From: Muribaculaceae bacterium
Lineage (GTDB): Bacteria; Bacteroidota; Bacteroidia; Bacteroidales; Muribaculaceae
Assembly: GCA_022509105.1 (NCBI GenBank)
Contig: JAFLTV010000016.1
Span: 1-47,101 of the forward strand
Length of the DNA stretch: 47,101 nt
Direction: 5' to 3'
Shown: positions 43,427 to 47,101 of the stretch, one piece after another
Numbering within the stretch: the first letter of the stretch is position 1
How the letters are laid out: every line of letters begins with the position of its first letter
Notes under the pieces: model-generated
The model's database searches: none
What the model was told of the DNA's origin: nothing
Seen by the model: only the letters and a program-made list of their open reading frames with translations
Made by a program: the position numbers and the translations under genes

Positions 43427-46335
43427 ACTATTCTCCAATGAAAGGTTACTAACTTTGACTGGGTTATTTTCTGTTCGAGCATGGCTTCGACTTTAGAAAG
43501 CAGGGTATCCTTCTTTGAGTCAACTTCATCCTGAGCGTGATAAAGATTGAGTCGTTTTTCACTTCTTTTCTTTTCAAGATCTTTTATCATGCGTTGAATT
43601 TTTACTTTTTCATCAAGCCGTGATGTCTTTTTACTCTCACTTTTACGGAGTTTAATTTCTGCATCTAAATCTCTCAACTCCTTTTCAAGACCCGCTTTTA
43701 CATCTTCAGCCCAATTCTCGAGTTTTTCCATCTCTTCTTCAAAGAAAGAATTGTTACGCTCGGCATTTGCGGCAGTGATTTCGGCTCGCTGGGCGGTAAT
43801 GGCATCGGTGAGAGCGAATGCCGTTTGCTCTGAAAGTTCGGTTTCCAAAGGGCTCTCCGAACCTTTCAACCGCATCATAAATTCGGCGATGTCGGCAGGA
43901 ATTGGTTTACCATTGTCAGTGACAGCAGCATGAAGCAAGATATCCTCTTTCTCGAAAGAGTCGATGGTCAGTTGTTCGACCGTTAACCACCCCGACTGCC
44001 CGACAAGATTCTTAATAAGAGCCACGTTGAGCGGTGAGTTAGTGTAATCAAGCGTTATTTCGGAAATCGGCACGACAGTTTCCTTCAAGCCCGTAAGCAT
44101 ATATTGTGCAAGAGGGTCGCCAATTCGGTATGGCTTAACACCTCCGTCAAGTGCTGTCCGACGGTTCTCCGTGCCGACCATCTTATACACTCCGGGAAAA
44201 TGACGATACCAACTCACAGTGCCGTTCTCTACAAAGGGGCACACCACAAACGAGTGGTCGCGGTCGTTAAAGTCGGCTTGGCCGTCGAAATAACTGCGGG
44301 TAAGTCGCCAAAGGTTTTCTTCAAAAAGATTAAGGTTGTCTTGTGTGGTTTTCAAATCATCACGAAGTTTCTGCTTAACTGACTCATCAAAGTTTTCCAA
44401 AAGAGTGCTCCGCGCCTTTATCATCTTATCGGAAATCTGTTCCTGCAATTCCTCTTGTAAAGCATCAAATGCTTCCTGGATCTCTTTAGGACTTCTGCAC
44501 TGTTGATAGATAAGGGCAATCCTTTTTTCAAAATCAACACCGTTTCCGATGGCTCCCAACACTTCGTCAGAAGCTCCAAACACACCGTTAAATAATTGAA
44601 ATTTCTGGTCTAAAAGTTCATAAACCCTTACATCAGCGGCATTTGATTTATTAAGAAAATTGATAACCACAACATCAAAGTTCTGTCCGTAACGGTGGCA
44701 ACGTCCTATCCGTTGTTCAATCCTTTGAGGATTCCAAGGCATATCATAATTAACAATTAGAGAACAGAATTGAAGGTTTATTCCTTCAGCGGCTGCTTCC
44801 GTTGCAATCATGATGGTGGCTTCATCTCGGAAATAATCTACAAGTGCAGCACGTTTATCGGCAGTCATAGAACCGGTAATCTTGGAAGTGCCTTTATTCT
44901 TTTCTTTCCAATTATTATAAATTTCTTTTGATTTCTTATCAGAATTGGAACCGTTGAAAAGTACAACTTTCCCTTTATAACCACGCTTTTCAAGCAGTTC
45001 AAGAAGGAAATCCTGAGTCCTACGTGATTCTGTAAAGATTAGTGCTTTTTGTGGTGCACCCAATTCTTCGAGTTGCGCGAAGCCCTGATCTAATCCTTCA
45101 AATAATTGTTCTGCTTTTGAATTCTTTTTTATTTTAAAAGCCAGATCCCGGAATTTTTCAAGGTCAACAATTTCTTTCTTTATTCTTTCTATATCTTCTG
45201 GCGACAATGATTCTAGTTCATCAGATTCTTCTTCCTCTTCTTCATTGTCAAACCATTCTTCCGTTTCACTTTCATAATCTTCATAATCGAATTTTATCTC
45301 TTCGATTTCCGGTGTCAACGCACCTTGTTTTTTCAGTTTGTCCTGCAATTTTTCAACTAGAGCGGAAAGGGTACCGTAAATAGCATGGGTTGATGATGCA
45401 AGTAGTTTGCGGAGTATCAATGTCATTAACTGCCTTTGACTATTAGGCAACGCATAAAGTTTTGGTCTTTGAAGATACTCCGAAACTAGATCATAGAGTT
45501 CTTGTTCCTGTTTGGTGGGGAAAAATTCTTGTAGAATTGCAATGCGTTTAGTGTATCTGACATATTCGAGTACCTGACGCCTTAACGTCCTTTTACAAAG
45601 GGGAGCGAGTCTGCGACGCAGATTTTCATAGTCGGAATTATCAAGATTTTTCCCATATTGCATCTTGAAACTCTTAAGGTCGCCAAAAGCATAATCATCA
45701 ATTATCGTGGTAAGGCCATAAAGTTCAAGAATTGAATTCTGTAAAGGAGTTGCAGTAAGAAGAATTTTCTTGCTGTCAACTAAAGCATTCTTTATAGTAT
45801 TTGAAATAACATTAGAGGATTTATAAACGTTGCGAAGTCTATGAGCTTCATCTATTACCACTAAATCCCATTTGGTTTGTTTCAAATATGGTGCCTTTCT
45901 CTTTGCAAACTGATAGGAACAAATAACAATTTCCTCACAATTAAAAGGATTTAGATTTCCTTCTTCTATAAAATGATTGAAAGTTTTTGCCTCCAGGATC
46001 CGAGAGGGCAAAAAGAATTTTTCCTGCAATTCTGAAGCCCATTGTTTTCTAAGATTTGCCGGAGCGATAATTAATAAATGCCGACGATGTTCCGCCCAAA
46101 ATTGAGATAAGATTATTCCAGCCTCAATTGTTTTACCTAATCCTACTTCATCAGCCAATATCGCACCCTTGGACAACGGAGATTTGAACGCGAAAAGTGC
46201 CGCATCAATTTGGTGAGGTGTCAAATCGACTTGCGCATCCTGCAAGGATGCAGTGAGTTTGCTGATACTGTTAGACGGCAAACTTCGGGTTAGCCAATGG
46301 GCGAAATATTTTTGTTGAGCTAATGTAAGGCTCAT
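43423..46335 (-). CDS. SNF2/RapA-type DNA helicase (translocase) of the defence operon
   Basis: A 970-residue SF2 ATPase. Walker A is DEVGLGKT (62-69) and motif II DEAH (162-165). The second lobe has FNGSNSDKKS, ATEAAAEGINLQFCSLIVNYDMPWNPQRIEQRIGR and HRYGQ (motifs V and VI), as in RapA/HepA and DISARM DrmD proteins. An acidic insertion (DYEDYESETEEWFDNEEEEEE) lies near residue 370 and a long charged coiled coil occupies the last 150 residues. No nuclease motif is visible. The ATG at 46335 is preferred over an upstream TTG (46407), because the extra residues lie in the promoter leader and include an inverted repeat. It is the first gene of the operon and overlaps the next by 4 bases. Confidence 0.88.
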   Translation of the reverse strand: MSLTLAQQKYFAHWLTRSLPSNSISKLTASLQDAQVDLTPHQIDAALFAFKSPLSKGAILADEVGLGKTIEAGIILSQFWAEHRRHLLIIAPANLRKQWASELQEKFFLPSRILEAKTFNHFIEEGNLNPFNCEEIVICSYQFAKRKAPYLKQTKWDLVVIDEAHRLRNVYKSSNVISNTIKNALVDSKKILLTATPLQNSILELYGLTTIIDDYAFGDLKSFKMQYGKNLDNSDYENLRRRLAPLCKRTLRRQVLEYVRYTKRIAILQEFFPTKQEQELYDLVSEYLQRPKLYALPNSQRQLMTLILRKLLASSTHAIYGTLSALVEKLQDKLKKQGALTPEIEEIKFDYEDYESETEEWFDNEEEEEESDELESLSPEDIERIKKEIVDLEKFRDLAFKIKKNSKAEQLFEGLDQGFAQLEELGAPQKALIFTESRRTQDFLLELLEKRGYKGKVVLFNGSNSDKKSKEIYNNWKEKNKGTSKITGSMTADKRAALVDYFRDEATIMIATEAAAEGINLQFCSLIVNYDMPWNPQRIEQRIGRCHRYGQNFDVVVINFLNKSNAADVRVYELLDQKFQLFNGVFGASDEVLGAIGNGVDFEKRIALIYQQCRSPKEIQEAFDALQEELQEQISDKMIKARSTLLENFDESVKQKLRDDLKTTQDNLNLFEENLWRLTRSYFDGQADFNDRDHSFVVCPFVENGTVSWYRHFPGVYKMVGTENRRTALDGGVKPYRIGDPLAQYMLTGLKETVVPISEITLDYTNSPLNVALIKNLVGQSGWLTVEQLTIDSFEKEDILLHAAVTDNGKPIPADIAEFMMRLKGSESPLETELSEQTAFALTDAITAQRAEITAANAERNNSFFEEEMEKLENWAEDVKAGLEKELRDLDAEIKLRKSESKKTSRLDEKVKIQRMIKDLEKKRSEKRLNLYHAQDEVDSKKDTLLSKVEAMLEQKITQSKLVTFHWRIV

Positions 46336-46348
46336 ACAATAAAACAAG

Positions 46349-46404
46349 AACTTCCGAGTAGCATCTGACGGCTGACCAAAGCCTTGAGCGACTATACGGA
46401 AGTT
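46349..46404. repeat. Inverted repeat in the leader of the defence operon
   Basis: AACTTCCGAGTAG (46349-46361) and CTATACGGAAGTT (46392-46404) are inverted copies matching at 11 of 13 positions, 30 bp apart. They lie 14-69 bp upstream of the helicase start. The arrangement could be a long hairpin in the leader RNA or a pair of operator half-sites. Confidence 0.5.
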
Positions 46405-46417
46405 CAAAAAATATTGT

Positions 46418-46429
46418 CGGCTTGCGCCG
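46418..46429 (-). other. Leader hairpin with GCAA loop before a T run
   Basis: On the minus strand CGGC-GCAA-GCCG is a 4-bp GC stem capped by a GNRA-type tetraloop, followed by ACAATATTTTTT. It resembles a weak intrinsic terminator inside the leader of the defence operon. The short stem makes attenuation uncertain. Confidence 0.3.
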
Positions 46430-46478
46430 TATTTCTTTTTATGTTTTGGTCATTATCAGATGGACTGCTATCAAAATA

Positions 46479-46486
46479 CAAAATTA
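46479..46486 (-). promoter_or_regulatory. Possible -7 box of the defence operon
   Basis: On the minus strand TAATTTTG matches the consensus, about 145 bp before the helicase ATG. No TTTG is seen at 19-21 bp spacing, so support is partial. Confidence 0.4.
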
Positions 46487-46647
46487 ACTATAATAAATGA
46501 TATATTATTAAGGTGTCTAAAACAATGTTTGTTTCACGAAGAACATTTTATAAGCTTAATCCGTAAGAACGTGATCGGGATATGCCGCCTTTTATTGCTG
46601 CTATGATTTGAAAGGCCATTTCTTATTCGATTTGGCTTCGTAGGTGT

Positions 46648-46658
46648 CACCGAAGGTG
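46648..46658. repeat. Short palindrome CACC-GAA-GGTG
   Basis: A perfect 4-bp GC-rich stem with a GAA loop. By itself it could be chance; it is listed because three others of like design occur in this window. Confidence 0.35.
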
Positions 46659-46809
46659 TAGAGTTCATATACCAGGTTTTCTCAGTACCTTCTAGTCTTT
46701 CTCACAATCAATTCCCGGTTTCTGTCTTGTAGTCAGGCTACAGAATAGAGTAGTTTTGAAGTTGTAAATTTCTAAAGGTAGCAAGTGAGGAGGCGATAGC
46801 ACGATAGGT

Positions 46810-46845
46810 TCGCCGAAGGCGAGAAAGAGGTCTACAGGCCTCTTT
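46810..46845. repeat. Two adjacent palindromes
   Basis: TCGCC-GAA-GGCGA (46810-46822) is followed at once by AAAGAGG-(8)-CCTCTTT (46824-46830 with 46839-46845). Two hairpins side by side suggest a palindromic intergenic element. Confidence 0.5.
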
Positions 46846-46941
46846 AATAGGTCTTTGCTTCCCCAAACCTTCCCCTTCTGTTGACACCGAAGTGAGCCTT
46901 CTTTCGACGTCCCAAGCTTAGTCTTTCGTCGCAGGTGCCCC

Positions 46942-46976
46942 AATTCCTAATTCCTAATTGCTAATTCCTAATTAAT
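46942..46976 (+). repeat. Heptamer tandem repeat AATTCCT
   Basis: Four consecutive 7-base units: AATTCCT, AATTCCT, AATTGCT, AATTCCT, then a decayed AATTAAT. The third copy differs by one base. Confidence 0.85.
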
Positions 46977-47018
46977 AGGATGGGATGAAAATGACAATTC
47001 CTCATCTTTTTCTCTTAT

Positions 47019-47026
47019 TAACTTTG
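47019..47026 (+). promoter_or_regulatory. -7 box near the window end
   Basis: TAACTTTG matches the consensus and points off the window. Downstream, an ATG at 47049 stays open for 17 codons to the edge, and GCCGG-(8)-CCGGC can fold around 47058-47075. What is transcribed cannot be told from here. Confidence 0.4.
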
Positions 47027-47101
47027 CACTACTGAATCAGTCCTCTCCATGGCCCGGTGCCGGTATAAAGTCCGGCTTAGGATGGAATCTACCATGGTGA
47101 T

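Larger units (their letters stand above)
46336..47101. other. Long gene-free region with palindromes, tandem repeat and possible gene debris
   Basis: About 766 bp hold no convincing gene. They contain the leader and possible promoter of the defence operon (46349-46486), short palindromes (46648, 46810, 46824), a heptamer tandem repeat (46942-46976) and a plus-strand -7 box (47019-47026). On the minus strand, 46606-46690 could encode ENLVYELYTFGDTYEAKSNK followed by a few residues and a stop, with another stop just upstream. It reads like a remnant of a gene end but cannot be assigned. Confidence 0.55.

Noticed and set aside
35177-46335. DISARM or BREX identity for the operon
   Set aside because: A SNF2 helicase and methylase occur, but no drmA, drmB, drmC, PglZ, BrxL or BrxC-like protein is encoded. 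Mod and Res are type III in form.
35161-46497. Shared TATAATAAA at both ends of the accessory block as a target-site duplication
   Set aside because: The 9-mer at 35161-35169 and 46489-46497 is all A/T, in AT-rich DNA, and the bases beyond it differ. Chance is likely and no integrase or transposase is present.
46692-46943. 83-codon open frame on the minus strand
   Set aside because: It runs through two hairpins and contains no recognisable motif. Composition and low-complexity residues look like chance, so it is not listed as a gene.
46942-46976. CRISPR-like array
   Set aside because: The units are 7 bases with no spacers, so this is a simple tandem repeat.
47049-47101. Partial gene at the window end
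   Set aside because: An ATG opens 17 codons to the edge, but an Arg-rich start without recognisable motif and a strong hairpin inside it make coding unsure. It is mentioned only with the -7 box.

Overview
This window looks like a chromosomal segment of a gut-type Bacteroidales bacterium (phylum Bacteroidota). The family is not resolved by what I can see; Muribaculaceae or a relative would fit. Four things support this. Gene orders typical of Bacteroidota are present: dnaN-exonuclease-coaBC-DUF4835-recN-rlmB and nusB-yajC-ybbR-coaE-DUF5606. The promoters have the Bacteroidota form, TTTG about 19-20 bp upstream of TAnnTTTG. Start codons lack Shine-Dalgarno sequences and sit in A-rich leaders. 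Anaerobic enzymes (pyruvate:ferredoxin oxidoreductase, NrdD/NrdG) are encoded.

Layout. 1-49: 5' part of an initiator tRNA on the minus strand. 196-6854: TetR regulator, FabH-like and FabG enzymes, IspD, RecG and a DbpA-type RNA helicase, all on the plus strand. 6974-10555: a single PFOR gene with its own promoter and a strong terminator. 10705-14425: EamA-type transporter, a lipoprotein MsrA-MsrB fusion and an exported PD40-like protein. 14531-15654: rpsF-rpsR-rplI with a candidate S6:S18 leader. 15827-22268: replication, repair and CoA operon (dnaN, DnaQ-like exonuclease, coaBC, DUF4835/PorD-like, recN, rlmB). 22311-26193: nusB, yajC, ybbR, coaE, DUF5606. 26259-29044: nrdG and nrdD on the minus strand. 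29395-32702: dtd, a small secreted protein made of 11-residue repeats, and a TPR-aspartyl protease fusion. 32778-33372: rpmA and rplU (minus), divergent from hisS (33507-34868) through overlapping promoters.

35177-46335 is an accessory block, all on the minus strand and visibly richer in A+T. In transcription order it encodes a SNF2/RapA-type helicase, a two-TM membrane protein, a type III Mod methyltransferase, an AAA ATPase, an HNH nuclease, a type III Res helicase-nuclease and a RhuM protein. Genes overlap or nearly touch up to Res, so this reads as one defence operon: a type III restriction-modification system whose mod and res genes are separated by a Septu-like (PtuA/PtuB-like) ATPase-nuclease pair, plus a SNF2 helicase and a membrane protein. 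I consider this the most likely place for an under-described system. 46336-47101 is non-coding and full of short palindromes, a heptamer tandem repeat and what may be gene debris.

All identifications come from reading motifs and gene order by eye. No database search was run.
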